The position numbers and the translations under genes are program-made. This document shows, piece by piece, positions 22,624-32,553 of a DNA stretch of 40,655 nucleotides. Source of the stretch: Paracoccus sphaerophysae (GTDB lineage Bacteria; Pseudomonadota; Alphaproteobacteria; Rhodobacterales; Rhodobacteraceae); assembly GCF_000763805.1 (NCBI RefSeq), contig NZ_JRKS01000024.1:1-40655 (forward strand), read 5' to 3'. Position 1 is the first letter of the stretch. Every line of letters begins with the position of its first letter. Below the pieces are notes generated by a model, which saw nothing but the letters and a program-made list of their open reading frames with translations, was not told the origin of the DNA and made no database searches.

Positions 22624-23841
22624 ATGAAGACATTCATCGTGACGGGCATCCAGATGAGAAACAAAGGCTCTCAAGCCATGTTTCTTTCATTGTGTCATAC
22701 CCTGAAATCCCTGTTCAAGGACTGCGAGGTCATCGGCTTCGCAAACAAATACGACTCACCCGAGCAATATAATTTCAAGTTACTGCCATTCGACGACTAT
22801 ACCCGCTTCGCCTTGAAATACCGCCTGTACAATGTACCGCCCCTTGTATCCGCATCGACCTACGTCGTCGGCAAGCTGAGAAAAAGCGGCAAATGGCGTG
22901 GTGCGGTCTCGGAAATGGAAAGCGCACTGCGACGAGCAGACGCCATTCTAGATGCCAGCGGTTACACGCTCGGCTCCGGCTGGCCCAAGCAGAGCGGCAG
23001 GACGCTGCTGCAAACGATAGACCTGGCCAGGCGATACAAGAAGAAAATCATCCTGTTGCCCCAAAGCTTCGGTCCATTTGACTGGGGCGAGAAGGACGAT
23101 GCGAAATTTCTCGAGGAGGTCAAACGAACGCTGCGTTATGCCTCGAAAATCTACGCTCGCGAACGAGAAGGATATGAGTGCCTGACCCAACTCGGCCTCA
23201 ATAATGTCGAGTTATCGGCAGATATGGTGATCAGGGAGAGAATGTTTCCCAGCGCCAGCGACATCTTGAGAGAGCACGCCAGGAGAGAGATAGAATACCC
23301 GCCTGACAATTCTGTTGGCTTCATCATAAATCAGAACGTGTTCAGGATCGGTGACGCGCCGGCGGTTCTGGACCTGTATGCGAGGATGATCAAGGAGTTG
23401 ATCGATAACGGCGAGAAGGTATGCATCCTCAACACATCCACCGCGGATACCAATCGGGTAAGGGATGTCCTTGACAAGGTCACCGATCGGCACAAGGTCG
23501 ACGTGATCACCGGAGAATACTCAAGCCCGGAATTGATAGAAATCATATCCCGGTTCAAGTACGTTGTCGCGTCGCGCTATCACTCGGTGGTGTTCGCTTA
23601 CAGAAGCGGCGTCCCGGCAGTCATCCTGGGGTGGGCGAGCAAATATGTCGACCTCGCGCTCCTCTTTCAGCAACAGGATTATGTGTTCGACATCAGGGCT
23701 GCGAGTGCCGACCAGATCATGAGAAAGGTCAGCGAGATGGGGGCGAACTATAAGACGGAGTCACAACGCATCAAGAACTGCCTGGAGAACGTTCAGGCCA
23801 CCTCCGTCGTGCGGCAAGCCATGTCTGCCTTGCAGGGGTGA
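22624..23841 (+). CDS. polysaccharide pyruvyl transferase family protein
   Basis: A 405-residue protein starting MKTFIVTGIQMRNKGSQAMF, with the features of the PS_pyruv_trans family: an N-terminal segment in which an Asn-Lys-Gly turn precedes a helix, ADAILDASGYTLGSGWPKQS, KIILLPQSFGPFDW, YAREREGYECL, and the C-terminal VVASRYHSVVFAYRSGVP with ILGWASKY. Such enzymes add pyruvate ketals to sugars of exo- or capsular polysaccharide using phosphoenolpyruvate, although relatives of unknown activity exist. The ATG at 22624 is chosen because a G-rich ribosome site lies just upstream. The gene is visibly A+T-richer than its neighbours and pairs with the sulfotransferase, which suggests a transferred glycan-modification island. 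Confidence 0.85.
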   Translation: MKTFIVTGIQMRNKGSQAMFLSLCHTLKSLFKDCEVIGFANKYDSPEQYNFKLLPFDDYTRFALKYRLYNVPPLVSASTYVVGKLRKSGKWRGAVSEMESALRRADAILDASGYTLGSGWPKQSGRTLLQTIDLARRYKKKIILLPQSFGPFDWGEKDDAKFLEEVKRTLRYASKIYAREREGYECLTQLGLNNVELSADMVIRERMFPSASDILREHARREIEYPPDNSVGFIINQNVFRIGDAPAVLDLYARMIKELIDNGEKVCILNTSTADTNRVRDVLDKVTDRHKVDVITGEYSSPELIEIISRFKYVVASRYHSVVFAYRSGVPAVILGWASKYVDLALLFQQQDYVFDIRAASADQIMRKVSEMGANYKTESQRIKNCLENVQATSVVRQAMSALQG

Positions 23842-24093
23842 GTTGTCGTCGAATGCTCCGACACACGGGGAAAGACGCCGCTCATGCAGGTAGTTGACCT
23901 GCCGCGCATGCCGATCCCGCTTACCTTCCTGCCGCTATCCGCCCCTGATCAGTAGGCGTTGCGGGAAGCGGCGCCGCGCTCCGAGAGCGAAACGATGATC
24001 CGGCCCCAGGAGCCCTTCCTGACGCATCGGTGTCCGCCCTTGCCACACGCCGTCGAACGCACCCTCCCGACGCACCCTACCCGCCCGCAGCGA

Positions 24094-25191
24094 TCACGCG
24101 TTGAACAGGAAATGCAGCACGTCGCCGTCCTTGACTTCGTAGGTCTTGCCCTCGACGCGGAACTTGCCGGCCTCGCGGGCGCCTGCTTCGCCATTGCCCG
24201 CGACATAGTCGTCATAGGCGATGGTCTCGGCGCGGATGAAGCCCTTCTCGAAATCGCCGTGGATCTCGCCCGCCGCCTGAGGGGCCAGCGTGCCCTTGCG
24301 GATCGTCCAGGCGCGCGCCTCCTTGGGGCCGACGGTGAAATAGGTCTGCAGCCCCAGCAGGTCGTAGCCGGCCCGGATCAGCCGGCCGAGCCCGGCCTCG
24401 TCCAGCCCCATCTCGGCCAGGAACATCTGCGCCTCGTCATCGGGCAGCTGGCTGATCTCCTCCTCGATCCGGGCCGAAATCACCACGTGGCCGGCGCCCT
24501 GGGCGCGGGCCATCGCCGCCACCCGGTCGGACTGGTCGTTGCCGGTGGCGGCCTTCGCCTCCTCGACGTTGCAGACGTAAAGGACCGGCTTGGCGGTCAG
24601 CAGCTGCAGCATGTCCCAGGCCCTGCGATCGTCCTCGGCCACGGCGAGGCTGCGCGCCGGCTGCCCGGCCTCGAGCGCGGCCTGCGCCTGCTTCAGCAGC
24701 CGCTCCTGCGCCGCGGCCTCCTTGTCGCCGCCCTTCAGCTTGCGCTGCAGGTTGGCCAGCCGGCGCTCGATCGATTCCAGGTCGGCGATCATCAGCTCGG
24801 TCTCGATCGTCTCGGCATCGGCGACCGGGTCGACGCGGCCCTCGACATGGGTGATGTCGCCGTCCTCGAAGCAGCGCAGCACATGGGCGATGGCGTCAAC
24901 CTCGCGGATATTCGCCAGGAACTGGTTGCCCAGCCCCTCGCCCTTGCTGGCACCCTTCACCAGTCCGGCGATGTCGACGAAGGTGATGCGGGTCGGGATC
25001 GTCTGCTTCGACCCGGCGATCCCGGCCAGCCGGTCGAGCCGGGGGTCGGGCACGGCGACCTCGCCGACGTTCGGCTCGATGGTGCAGAACGGAAAGTTCG
25101 CGGCCTGCGCGGCGGCGGTCCGGGTCAGGGCATTGAACAAGGTGGACTTGCCCACGTTCGGCAACCCGACGATCCCCATGCGAAAGCCCAT
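24094..25191 (-). CDS. ychF: redox-regulated ATPase YchF (OLA1 family)
   Basis: A 365-residue P-loop protein of the Obg-related YchF family. The Walker A is GLPNVGKST at residues about 9-17; the G3 motif is in [20 protein letters not shown]; and the G4 position reads NVEE instead of NKxD, which explains ATP rather than GTP use. A coiled-coil insertion ([18 protein letters not shown]) is in the middle. The C-terminal TGS domain ends [17 protein letters not shown]. It binds ribosomes and influences translation of leaderless mRNAs and stress responses. The start at MGFRMGIVG follows AGGAAAGGG. It is divergent from trpA with a 148-bp gap. Downstream (23842-24093) I see no gene, only a weak GCAGGT-AGTTG-ACCTGC hairpin at 23886-23902. 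Confidence 0.95.
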   Translation of the reverse strand: MGFRMGIVGLPNVGKSTLFNALTRTAAAQAANFPFCTIEPNVGEVAVPDPRLDRLAGIAGSKQTIPTRITFVDIAGLVKGASKGEGLGNQFLANIREVDAIAHVLRCFEDGDITHVEGRVDPVADAETIETELMIADLESIERRLANLQRKLKGGDKEAAAQERLLKQAQAALEAGQPARSLAVAEDDRRAWDMLQLLTAKPVLYVCNVEEAKAATGNDQSDRVAAMARAQGAGHVVISARIEEEISQLPDDEAQMFLAEMGLDEAGLGRLIRAGYDLLGLQTYFTVGPKEARAWTIRKGTLAPQAAGEIHGDFEKGFIRAETIAYDDYVAGNGEAGAREAGKFRVEGKTYEVKDGDVLHFLFNA

Positions 25192-25339
25192 GCGATACCC
25201 TTTCCTGCGCGCGTGTCGGGGCCTTCTAGGGCAGCGCGGGGCAGCCGTCCAGCAAAGCGCGCGGCCGGCGGAGCAACACCCTTTCGCTCTTGGCCCAGCC
25301 ATCCTATGACGGGCCGGTCGCGCAGCAGGAGGCCACGGA

Positions 25340-26137
25340 ATGTCCCGGATCAACGCTCTTTTTTCCCGGCTTGCCGAAGCCGGCGGCAAGGCCTTTGTGT
25401 CCTATGTCATGGCCTTCGATCCCGACCGCGAAACCTCGCTGGAGATCATCCGGGGCCTGCCGGGTGCGGGCGTGGACATCATCGAACTGGGGATGCCCTT
25501 CACCGACCCGATGGCGGACGGCCCGACGATCCAGGCCGCCGGCCAGCGCGCGCTGGCGGCGGGCGGGTCGGTCAGCGGCGTGCTGGACCTCGTGCGGGCG
25601 TTCCGCGAGGGCGACGACAGCACGCCGATTGTGCTGATGGGATACTACAACCCGATCTATGCCCGGCAGGGCGGGGTCGACCGCTTCGTCGCCGAGGCGG
25701 TCGAGGCCGGGGTCGACGGGCTGATCGTCGTCGATCTGCCGCCCGAGGAGGATGCCGAGCTGTGCCTGCCGGCGCGCGCGGCCGGGCTCGACTTCATCCG
25801 CCTCGCCACCCCCACGACCGACGATCGGCGGCTGCCGGCGGTGGTCCGGAACACCTCGGGGTTCGTCTATTACGTCAGCGTGACCGGGATCACCGGCGCG
25901 CAGGCGGCACAGGCGGCCGAGGTGGCGCCCGAGGTCGCCCGCATCCGCGCCGCGGCGGGGCTGCCGGTCGTCGTGGGCTTCGGCATCACCACGCCGCAGG
26001 CGGCGGAAGCGGTCGCGGGGGTCGCGGACGGCGCGGTGGTGGGCTCGGCCATCGTCGCGCGCATCGGCGCGGGTCGCCCGGTTCCCGAGGTCCTGGCCTT
26101 CGTCCGCGAGCTGGCCGACGGCGCGCATCGGGGCTGA
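25340..26137 (+). CDS. trpA: tryptophan synthase alpha chain
   Basis: A 265-residue TIM-barrel enzyme that cleaves indole-3-glycerol phosphate to indole and glyceraldehyde 3-phosphate in complex with TrpB. The catalytic Glu is in [17 protein letters not shown] and the catalytic Asp is in the same stretch (ADGP). The phosphate-binding regions [25 protein letters not shown] and [10 protein letters not shown] are conserved. AGGAGG lies upstream of the ATG. It is not beside trpB. Instead it is followed after 5 nt by a VOC-domain gene and then an overlapping acetyltransferase gene, so the three probably form one transcript. Confidence 0.96.
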   Translation: MSRINALFSRLAEAGGKAFVSYVMAFDPDRETSLEIIRGLPGAGVDIIELGMPFTDPMADGPTIQAAGQRALAAGGSVSGVLDLVRAFREGDDSTPIVLMGYYNPIYARQGGVDRFVAEAVEAGVDGLIVVDLPPEEDAELCLPARAAGLDFIRLATPTTDDRRLPAVVRNTSGFVYYVSVTGITGAQAAQAAEVAPEVARIRAAAGLPVVVGFGITTPQAAEAVAGVADGAVVGSAIVARIGAGRPVPEVLAFVRELADGAHRG

Positions 26138-26142
26138 GGCAG

Positions 26143-26724
26143 ATGCGGTTGGACCACATCGCCATCGCCTGCCGCGCCCTCGACGAGGGCGCGGCCTGGC
26201 TGCGCGACCGGCTGGGGGTCTCCCCCGAGGGCGGCGGGCGCCACCCGCTGATGGGCACGCATAACCGGCTGCTGTCGCTGGGCCCCGGCGAATATCTGGA
26301 ACTGATCGCGATCGACCCGGACGCGCCTGCGCCCGGGCGCCCGCGCTGGTTCGGGTTGGACGGGTTTTCCGGCCCGCCGCGGGTCGCCGGCTGGGTCCTC
26401 CGGGCGCCTGACGGCACGCCCGCGCCGGCGGGCAGCGCCTGGGAAACCGCCCGCCGCGGCGATCTGAGCTGGCGGATCACGATTGCCGACTCGGGGCGGA
26501 TGGGCGGCAACGGCGTGGTTCCGGCGTTGATCGACTGGGGCGCGGCACCGCATCCGGCCGAGCGGCTGACGGATCACGGGCTACGGCTGGGCGGGCTGCA
26601 GCTGAGCGGAGACGGTGCCGCCGACGCGGCTCGGCTGGCCGACGATCCTCGGATCACGGCAGTCAGCGGCCCCGAGGGGCTGTCGGCCACGATCCTGACC
26701 CCGCGGGGCGAGGTAGTCCTGTGA
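26143..26724 (+). CDS. VOC/glyoxalase-like domain protein
   Basis: A 193-residue protein starting MRLDHIAIACRALDEGAAWL, with GTHNRLLSLGPGEYLELIAID, the typical first half of the glyoxalase-like (Glyoxalase_3/VOC) family. The His at position 5 and the Glu in YLELIAI sit where metal ligands occur in this fold. The second half is less typical (GDLSWRITIADSGRMGGNG; ILTPRGEVVL). Substrate unknown. It starts 5 nt after the trpA stop and ends with a GTGA overlap into the acetyltransferase gene, so it is in the trpA operon. A housekeeping or detoxification role is possible, but nothing in the sequence specifies it. Confidence 0.82.
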   Translation: MRLDHIAIACRALDEGAAWLRDRLGVSPEGGGRHPLMGTHNRLLSLGPGEYLELIAIDPDAPAPGRPRWFGLDGFSGPPRVAGWVLRAPDGTPAPAGSAWETARRGDLSWRITIADSGRMGGNGVVPALIDWGAAPHPAERLTDHGLRLGGLQLSGDGAADAARLADDPRITAVSGPEGLSATILTPRGEVVL

Positions 26725-27212
26725 TCCGAGACGCGCTGCCGCAGGATGCCGCGGCGATCGGCGCGATCTGGAACCCGATAATCCGGGATACGGCCATCAC
26801 CTTCTGGCCGACCGAGCGCGATCACGACTGTATCGCCGCCATGATCCGCGACCGGCAGGCCGCGGGGCACGGGTTCTTTGTCGCCGAGATCGGTGAGGCT
26901 GTGGCGGGATTCGCCAGCTATGCGCAATTCCGCGCGGGCGCGGGTTATGCGAGGTCGCTGGAACACACGATCAATCTCGGCCCTGCGGCGCGCGGCCGCG
27001 GGATCGGCGCGGCGCTGTTGCAGCGGGTCGAGGACCACGCCCGCGCCGCGGGCGGCCGGCTGATGATCGGGGCGATCACGGCCAGCAACCAGGCCTCGCT
27101 GAGATTTCACGCCCGCAGCGGCTATGCCGAATGGGGCCGGATCCCGGCGGCCGGCTGGAAATTCGGCGCCTTCCACGATCTGGTCCTGATGGGGAAGGAC
27201 CTGGCGGGCTGA
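26721..27212 (+). CDS. GNAT acetyltransferase, phosphinothricin acetyltransferase-like
   Basis: A 163-residue GNAT protein. The acetyl-CoA motif is LGPAARGRGIGAALLQRVEDHA. Family-specific parts are IGAIWNPIIRDTAITFWP at the N-terminus, AITASNQASLRFHARSGYAE, and the final KFGAFHDLVLMGKDL, as in PAT/YncA-type enzymes that acetylate phosphinothricin, methionine sulfoximine or related amino compounds. The start is GTG at 26721, inside the stop of the preceding gene (GTGA overlap). The gene is the last of the trpA-VOC-GNAT run, and the convergent comEC gene ends 10 bp away. Real substrate unknown. Confidence 0.87.
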   Translation: MIRDALPQDAAAIGAIWNPIIRDTAITFWPTERDHDCIAAMIRDRQAAGHGFFVAEIGEAVAGFASYAQFRAGAGYARSLEHTINLGPAARGRGIGAALLQRVEDHARAAGGRLMIGAITASNQASLRFHARSGYAEWGRIPAAGWKFGAFHDLVLMGKDLAG

Positions 27213-27222
27213 GGTTTTGCCC

Positions 27223-29574
27223 CTACGGCGCCGTGTCGGCCGAGCCCATGCCGTCCGGCCCAGCGCCATCGACGGGGGCTGCGCTGGTCTGACGCTCCGT
27301 CCGCGTGCCCGCGCTGTCGTGCTTCCCTGCAGTCGCCTCGGTCTTTCCCGGCCATCGCGGCCGCTGGCCGCCGATGCCGCGATCCCGCCGGACGCGGGCC
27401 GAGCTCCACAGCCGCGCCCCGCTTGCCGCCTCTGCGCTGAGCCAGCGGATCTCGCCGCCCGAGACCCACGCCGCTTGCGCGCCGATGTCGCGCAGGCGGC
27501 GTTCGTCCAGCAGCAGGCACGGCCCGTCGGCCCCGGCAGGCGCCACGCCGTGCAGCACCACGATCCCGCCCCCGGCACAGGCGGCGGCGACGCGATCCGC
27601 CGCGCCCTTGCCCGACAGATGCACCAGCGGCCGGCCGGCGAAGGCGGTTTCGCGCGTGCCCTTGGCCCCGCTCCACGCGGGTCGCGCCGCGGCCAGGTCG
27701 GCGCCGGCGACATCGCCATCGGCGCGCAGCCAGCTGTCGGCGGTGAAGGCGCCGGCCGGCTTGGCCAGCGCCCGCCCCTGCGCGGTCATCACCCCCACCA
27801 CGCTGCCATCGCCCGCGACCAGCAGGTCCGGCCGCCGGGCCGTCACCCAGATCACCGCTGCAGCCAGCAGCAGGGCGACCCCGCCGCGGACCAGCCAGCG
27901 CGCCGCGCGCCGCCCCGCCGGCGCGTCCAGCGCCAGCAGCGCCACGGTCGCCCCGACCCCGCCCAGCGGCAGGACGATCCAGGGCGGCGCCGGCACCGCC
28001 AGCACCGCTCCGCCCCAGTCCGCGACCCGCTCGCCCACGAACAGCATCCAGCGCGTGCCCAGCCCCATCGCCCACAGCGCGGGGCCGGCCAGCCCCAGCG
28101 GCCCCAGCACGGCGGCGATCACCCCCGCGGGCATCACCACCGCGCCCATCACCGGCACCACCAGCAGGTTGGCGATCAGCCCGTATTGCGCCGAGCGATT
28201 GAAATGCGCGGCCGCGATAGGGGACGTCGCGATCCCCGCGATCAGCGACGACAGCACCAACAGCGCTGCGCCGCGGACAATCCAGGGCAGCCGGTTGGCG
28301 TGACGCGACCAGGCCGGAAACACCAGGATCAGCGACGCGGTGGCGGCGAAGCTCATCTGGAAGCCGGGCGTCACCAGTGCCTCGGGGGCGACCGCCAGGA
28401 TCGCGATGGCCGCGACTGCCACCGTCCGCAGCGAGATCGCGCGCCGGTCCAGCAGGATCGCGCCCAGCATCACCGCCACCATCAGGAACGCCCGCTCGGT
28501 CGGCACGCCGCCAGCCGACAGCCACAGATAGCCGGCCGACGCCGCCAACGCCCCGGTGGCCGCGGCCTTGTGGATCGGCCAGCCGGCAAAGCGCCGGCCC
28601 ACCGTCGCCTGGATCGCCGCCAGCGCCAGCCGCAGCGCGCCATAGACGAAGGCGGCCAGCATGCTCATGTGCAGGCCCGAGATCGACACGATGTGATAAA
28701 GGTTCGAATCCCGCATCGTCTGGTTGGTCGCCTCGGCGATGCCCGAGCGGTCGCCGGTCATCAGCGCCGCCGCGACCGCGCCCTCCTGGCCGCCGATCGC
28801 CTCTTGCATCGCCCGCGACAGGCGCAGGCGCAGCGCGGTCGCATCCAGCAGCCGCGGCGGCGCCGGGGCCACCGTCACCACCGGGTTCCGGGTATAGCCG
28901 ACTGCGCCCAGCCCATCGAAGAACGACGCGCGGCGGAAATCGAAGCCGTTGGGCTCGGCCGGACCGGGGGGCGGCCCCAGATGCCCGGTCAGCATGACGC
29001 GCTGGCCCGGCGGCGGCAGGTCCTGAGGTTCGGTCAGCGACAGGCGCACCTGCCGGGGGGTGCGGTCGGGCGCCATGTCGCGCAGCACGACGTGGTCGAG
29101 CGTCAGCCGCATCCGGTCGCGGGCCGAGCGGTCGATGCCCGCGACGCGCCCCTCGATCGGGCCGTAATATCGGAAATCCAGCACCGGCGCGGCGACCAGA
29201 TGGGCGCGCAAGCCGGCCAGCAGGAAGCCCGTGCAGGCCAGCGCCAGGGCTGTCGCCAGCAGCCTCAGGACATCCGCGCGTTCCCAGCCGATCCGCCCGG
29301 CCAGCGCCCGGCGCCGGACCACGGCGGCCGCGGCGACCAGTCCCGCGGCGGCGGCGGCCACCGCCAGATAGGCCGCGCCGCCGGGTTCGAACCGCAGCGC
29401 AAACCACAGCGCGATCCCGCAGGACAGGATCACCGGCACCCAGACCATCAGCCCGGCGCGCTGCACCCGGTCGGGAATCGTCTCGGCCGCGGTCTCGGAC
29501 CGGGCGAACAGCCGCACGCGCCAGTCCGCGGCGCGGCGGCGCAGCGATCCTGCCGGGATCGCGGGCTCGATCAC
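27223..29574 (-). CDS. comEC: ComEC/Rec2-family competence membrane protein
   Basis: A 783-residue polytopic inner-membrane protein thought to form the channel that takes up single-stranded DNA. After two or three N-terminal hydrophobic segments comes the OB-like DUF4131 region (APVLDFRYYGPIEGRVAGID, VMLTGHLGPPP). The competence domain follows, with AALMTGDRSGI, NLYHIVSISGLHMSMLAAFV (the conserved SGLH motif), GGVPTERAFLMVAVML and PGFQMSFAATASL. The C-terminal part has no intact metallo-beta-lactamase histidine cluster, as is common in alphaproteobacteria. GTG at 29574 is the start because AAGGA lies 6 nt before it; the TTG at 29580 directly abuts that site. It is divergent from gltX across 112 bp. 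Confidence 0.92.
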   Translation of the reverse strand: MIEPAIPAGSLRRRAADWRVRLFARSETAAETIPDRVQRAGLMVWVPVILSCGIALWFALRFEPGGAAYLAVAAAAAGLVAAAAVVRRRALAGRIGWERADVLRLLATALALACTGFLLAGLRAHLVAAPVLDFRYYGPIEGRVAGIDRSARDRMRLTLDHVVLRDMAPDRTPRQVRLSLTEPQDLPPPGQRVMLTGHLGPPPGPAEPNGFDFRRASFFDGLGAVGYTRNPVVTVAPAPPRLLDATALRLRLSRAMQEAIGGQEGAVAAALMTGDRSGIAEATNQTMRDSNLYHIVSISGLHMSMLAAFVYGALRLALAAIQATVGRRFAGWPIHKAAATGALAASAGYLWLSAGGVPTERAFLMVAVMLGAILLDRRAISLRTVAVAAIAILAVAPEALVTPGFQMSFAATASLILVFPAWSRHANRLPWIVRGAALLVLSSLIAGIATSPIAAAHFNRSAQYGLIANLLVVPVMGAVVMPAGVIAAVLGPLGLAGPALWAMGLGTRWMLFVGERVADWGGAVLAVPAPPWIVLPLGGVGATVALLALDAPAGRRAARWLVRGGVALLLAAAVIWVTARRPDLLVAGDGSVVGVMTAQGRALAKPAGAFTADSWLRADGDVAGADLAAARPAWSGAKGTRETAFAGRPLVHLSGKGAADRVAAACAGGGIVVLHGVAPAGADGPCLLLDERRLRDIGAQAAWVSGGEIRWLSAEAASGARLWSSARVRRDRGIGGQRPRWPGKTEATAGKHDSAGTRTERQTSAAPVDGAGPDGMGSADTAP

Positions 29575-29686
29575 CGCCAATCCTTGTCTCTCCCCTGCCG
29601 CTTCGCGTATCCCTGCCGCGATCCTAGGCGCGCGCTCCTTTCCGAAGGGTTAACGCGCGCCGCTTTCAGACTGTCAGGACCCTCTG

Positions 29687-31081
29687 ATGCACGCTGCCGC
29701 CCCCGTCGTGACCCGGTTCGCGCCCTCGCCCACCGGCTATCTGCATATCGGCGGCGCCCGCACCGCGCTGTTCAACTGGCTGTATGCCCGTGGCCGCGGC
29801 GGCAAGTTCCTGCTGCGGATCGAGGATACCGACCGCGCGCGATCCACCCCTCAGGCGACCGAGGCGATCCTGCAGGGGCTCACCTGGTTGGGGCTCGACT
29901 GGGACGGAGACCCGATCAGCCAGTTTGCCCGCGCCGAGCGCCATGCCGAGGTCGCCCGGCAGATGCTGGACGCCGGCACCGCCTATCCCTGCTATACGAC
30001 CGCCGACGAGATCGCCGCCTGGCGCGAGGCGAACCCCAACCAGGTCTTCCAGAGCCCCTGGCGCGATGCCGACCCCGCCACCCGCCCCGACGCGCCCTAT
30101 GCGATCCGCCTGCGCGCCCCGCTTGAGGGGGTGACGGTGATCCGCGACGCCGTGCAGGGCGACGTGACGTTCCGCAACGACCAGCTGGACGACATGGTGC
30201 TGCTGCGGTCGGACGGGACGCCCACCTACATGCACGCGGTGGTCGTGGACGACCACGACATGGGCGTGACCCACATCATCCGCGGCGACGACCACCTGAC
30301 CAATGCCGCCCGGCAGGCACAGGTCTATGCCGCCAACGGCTGGGCGCTGCCGGTCTTTGCCCATATCCCGCTGATCCACGGCACCGACGGCAAGAAGCTG
30401 TCCAAGCGCCACGGCGCGGTCGGGCTGCACGAATTCGCGGCCATGGGCTATCCGGCAGCGGCGATGCGCAACTACCTCGCCCGGCTGGGGTGGAGCCACG
30501 GCGACGACGAGCTGTTCGACGACGCCAAGGCGCAGGCGTGGTTCGACCTGGACGGGATCGGCAAGGCCCCTGCCCGGCTGGACTTCAAGAAGCTCGAGCA
30601 TGTCTCGTCCCACCATATCGCCGCCATGTCCGACGACGCGCTGATGGCCGAGATCAAGGCCTTCCTGACCGCGACCGGGCAGCCCCCCCTCGACGCGACG
30701 CAGCGTTCCCGGCTGGTCCCGGCGCTGGGGGCGCTGAAGCAGAAGGCCAGGACCCTGCCGCAGCTGCTGGAGCAGGCGCATTTCGCGCTGATCGGCCGGC
30801 CGGTTCAGCCCGACGAGAAGGCCGCGGGCAGCCTCGATCCGGTATCCGTTGGTATACTGTCAGAATTGACCGCTGCGCTGCAGCATGCTAAGTGGAATCG
30901 GGACGAACTGGAGGCCGTGGCGCAGCGGATTGCCGCGGCGCACGGGCTTGGACTGGGCAAGATCGCCGCGCCCCTGCGCGCGGCCCTGGCCGGGCGAAGC
31001 TCTACCCCCAGCGTGTTCGACATGATGCTGGCGCTGGGCCGCGAGGAATCGCTGGCCCGCCTGGCCGACGTGGCGGCCTGA
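29687..31081 (+). CDS. gltX: glutamyl-tRNA synthetase
   Basis: A 464-residue class I aminoacyl-tRNA synthetase. The HIGH motif is in [20 protein letters not shown] at residues about 10-30. The KMSKS-like motif is [12 protein letters not shown], around residue 240. The substrate-binding segments [12 protein letters not shown] and [15 protein letters not shown] are conserved. The C-terminal helical anticodon-binding domain runs from about 330 on. An AGGA ribosome site is 8 nt before the ATG. It is followed by gltA after 53 nt. Many alphaproteobacteria have two gltX copies; which role (tRNA-Glu, tRNA-Gln or both) this one has cannot be decided here. Confidence 0.95.
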   Translation: MHAAAPVVTRFAPSPTGYLHIGGARTALFNWLYARGRGGKFLLRIEDTDRARSTPQATEAILQGLTWLGLDWDGDPISQFARAERHAEVARQMLDAGTAYPCYTTADEIAAWREANPNQVFQSPWRDADPATRPDAPYAIRLRAPLEGVTVIRDAVQGDVTFRNDQLDDMVLLRSDGTPTYMHAVVVDDHDMGVTHIIRGDDHLTNAARQAQVYAANGWALPVFAHIPLIHGTDGKKLSKRHGAVGLHEFAAMGYPAAAMRNYLARLGWSHGDDELFDDAKAQAWFDLDGIGKAPARLDFKKLEHVSSHHIAAMSDDALMAEIKAFLTATGQPPLDATQRSRLVPALGALKQKARTLPQLLEQAHFALIGRPVQPDEKAAGSLDPVSVGILSELTAALQHAKWNRDELEAVAQRIAAAHGLGLGKIAAPLRAALAGRSSTPSVFDMMLALGREESLARLADVAA

Positions 31082-31134
31082 GCCGCCCCTGGCATACCCG
31101 GTCCCGCGGGACCACAGGCGAAAAGGAACGTGCG

Positions 31135-32427
31135 ATGGCCGAAGCCAAGACTGCCCGGATCACCGTGAAGGACAAGGAAATCGACCTGCCGGTGCTGACC
31201 CCGACCGTCGGCCCCGAATGCGTCGACATCCGCAAGCTGTATGGGCAGGGGGGCGTCTTCACCTTCGATCCCGGCTTCACGTCGACCGCGGCCTGCGAAA
31301 GCGCGATCACCTATATCGACGGCGACGTGGGTGAGCTGTGGTATCGCGGCTACCCGATCGAGCAGCTGGCCGAAAAGTCGCACTACCTGGAAGTCTGCTA
31401 CCTGCTGCTGAACGGCGAGCTGCCCAATGCCGAGCAGCTGGAAAAGTTCGAGACCCTGATCACGCGCCACACCATGGTGCATGAGCAGATGCATTATTTC
31501 TTCCGCGGGTTCCGCCGCGACAGCCACCCGATGGCAACGATGGTGGGCGTGGTCGGCGCGATGTCGGCCTTCTATCACGACTCGACCGACATCAACGACC
31601 CGGTCCAGCGCGAGATCGCCTCGCACCGGCTGATCGCCAAGCTGCCAACGATCGCGGCGATGGCCTACAAGTACTCGATCGGGCAGCCCTTCGTGTATCC
31701 CAGGAACGAGCTCGATTACGCCTCGAACTTCCTGCACATGTGCTTCTCGGTCCCGGCCGAGAAATACGAGGTGAACCCGGCGCTGGCCCGCGCGATGGAC
31801 CGCATCTTTACCCTGCACGCGGACCACGAACAGAACGCCTCGACCTCGACCGTCCGTCTGGCCGGGTCGTCGGGCGCCAACCCGTTCGCCTGCATCGCGG
31901 CCGGCATCGCCTGCCTGTGGGGGCCGGCGCATGGCGGCGCCAACCAGGCCGCGCTGGAGATGCTGCAGCAGATCGGGTCGGTGGACCGGATCCCGGAATA
32001 CATCAAGCGCGCCAAGGACAAGGATGATCCATTCCGACTGATGGGCTTTGGCCACCGGGTCTACAAGAACTTCGACCCGCGGGCCAAGATCATGAAGGAA
32101 TCGGCCGACGAGGTGCTGGACATCCTCGGCATCCACAACAACCCGACCCTGCAGGTCGCCAAGGAACTGGAAAAGATCGCCCTGGAAGACGATTACTTCG
32201 TCTCGAAGAAGCTGTATCCGAACGTCGATTTCTATTCCGGCATCATCCTTTCGGCGATGGGGTTCCCGACCTCGATGTTCACCCCGATCTTCGCGCTGTC
32301 GCGCACCGTCGGCTGGATCTCGCAGTGGAAAGAGATGCTGGGCGACCCGGACAACAAGATCGGCCGTCCGCGCCAGCTGTATGTCGGGTCCGACAAGCGG
32401 GACTATGTGGACGTCGCCAAGCGCTGA
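31135..32427 (+). CDS. gltA: citrate synthase (type II)
   Basis: A 430-residue hexameric-type citrate synthase condensing acetyl-CoA and oxaloacetate, the entry step of the TCA cycle. The catalytic residues are all present: His in [16 protein letters not shown], His in [17 protein letters not shown], and Asp in [16 protein letters not shown]. The N-terminal beta domain typical of Gram-negative type II enzymes ([20 protein letters not shown]) is present. AAAAGGA lies 9 nt before the ATG. A strong factor-independent terminator follows the stop codon. Confidence 0.97.
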   Translation: MAEAKTARITVKDKEIDLPVLTPTVGPECVDIRKLYGQGGVFTFDPGFTSTAACESAITYIDGDVGELWYRGYPIEQLAEKSHYLEVCYLLLNGELPNAEQLEKFETLITRHTMVHEQMHYFFRGFRRDSHPMATMVGVVGAMSAFYHDSTDINDPVQREIASHRLIAKLPTIAAMAYKYSIGQPFVYPRNELDYASNFLHMCFSVPAEKYEVNPALARAMDRIFTLHADHEQNASTSTVRLAGSSGANPFACIAAGIACLWGPAHGGANQAALEMLQQIGSVDRIPEYIKRAKDKDDPFRLMGFGHRVYKNFDPRAKIMKESADEVLDILGIHNNPTLQVAKELEKIALEDDYFVSKKLYPNVDFYSGIILSAMGFPTSMFTPIFALSRTVGWISQWKEMLGDPDNKIGRPRQLYVGSDKRDYVDVAKR

Positions 32428-32448
32428 CCTTCGCAGAACGACCTGGAC

Positions 32449-32482
32449 ACGGGGGCCCGACGCGGCCCCCGTTTTCGTTTTT
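32449..32482 (+). terminator. rho-independent terminator of gltA
   Basis: Arms ACGGGGGCC (32449-32457) and GGCCCCCGT (32464-32472) flank a 6-nt loop, followed by TTTTCGTTTTT. It begins 21 nt after the gltA stop and is the clearest intrinsic terminator in the window. Confidence 0.9.
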
Positions 32483-32553
32483 CGCCACCGCATGTTCCGC
32501 GGCCGCGCGGTCCGTGCTAGGGCGCCCGAGGGGATGACTGCACGGGGCCCGCG

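Noticed and set aside
23886..23902. Hairpin GCAGGT-AGTTG-ACCTGC as terminator of the pyruvyl transferase gene
   Set aside because: The six-base stem lacks a T-run and lies 45 bp past the stop; it is too weak to call.
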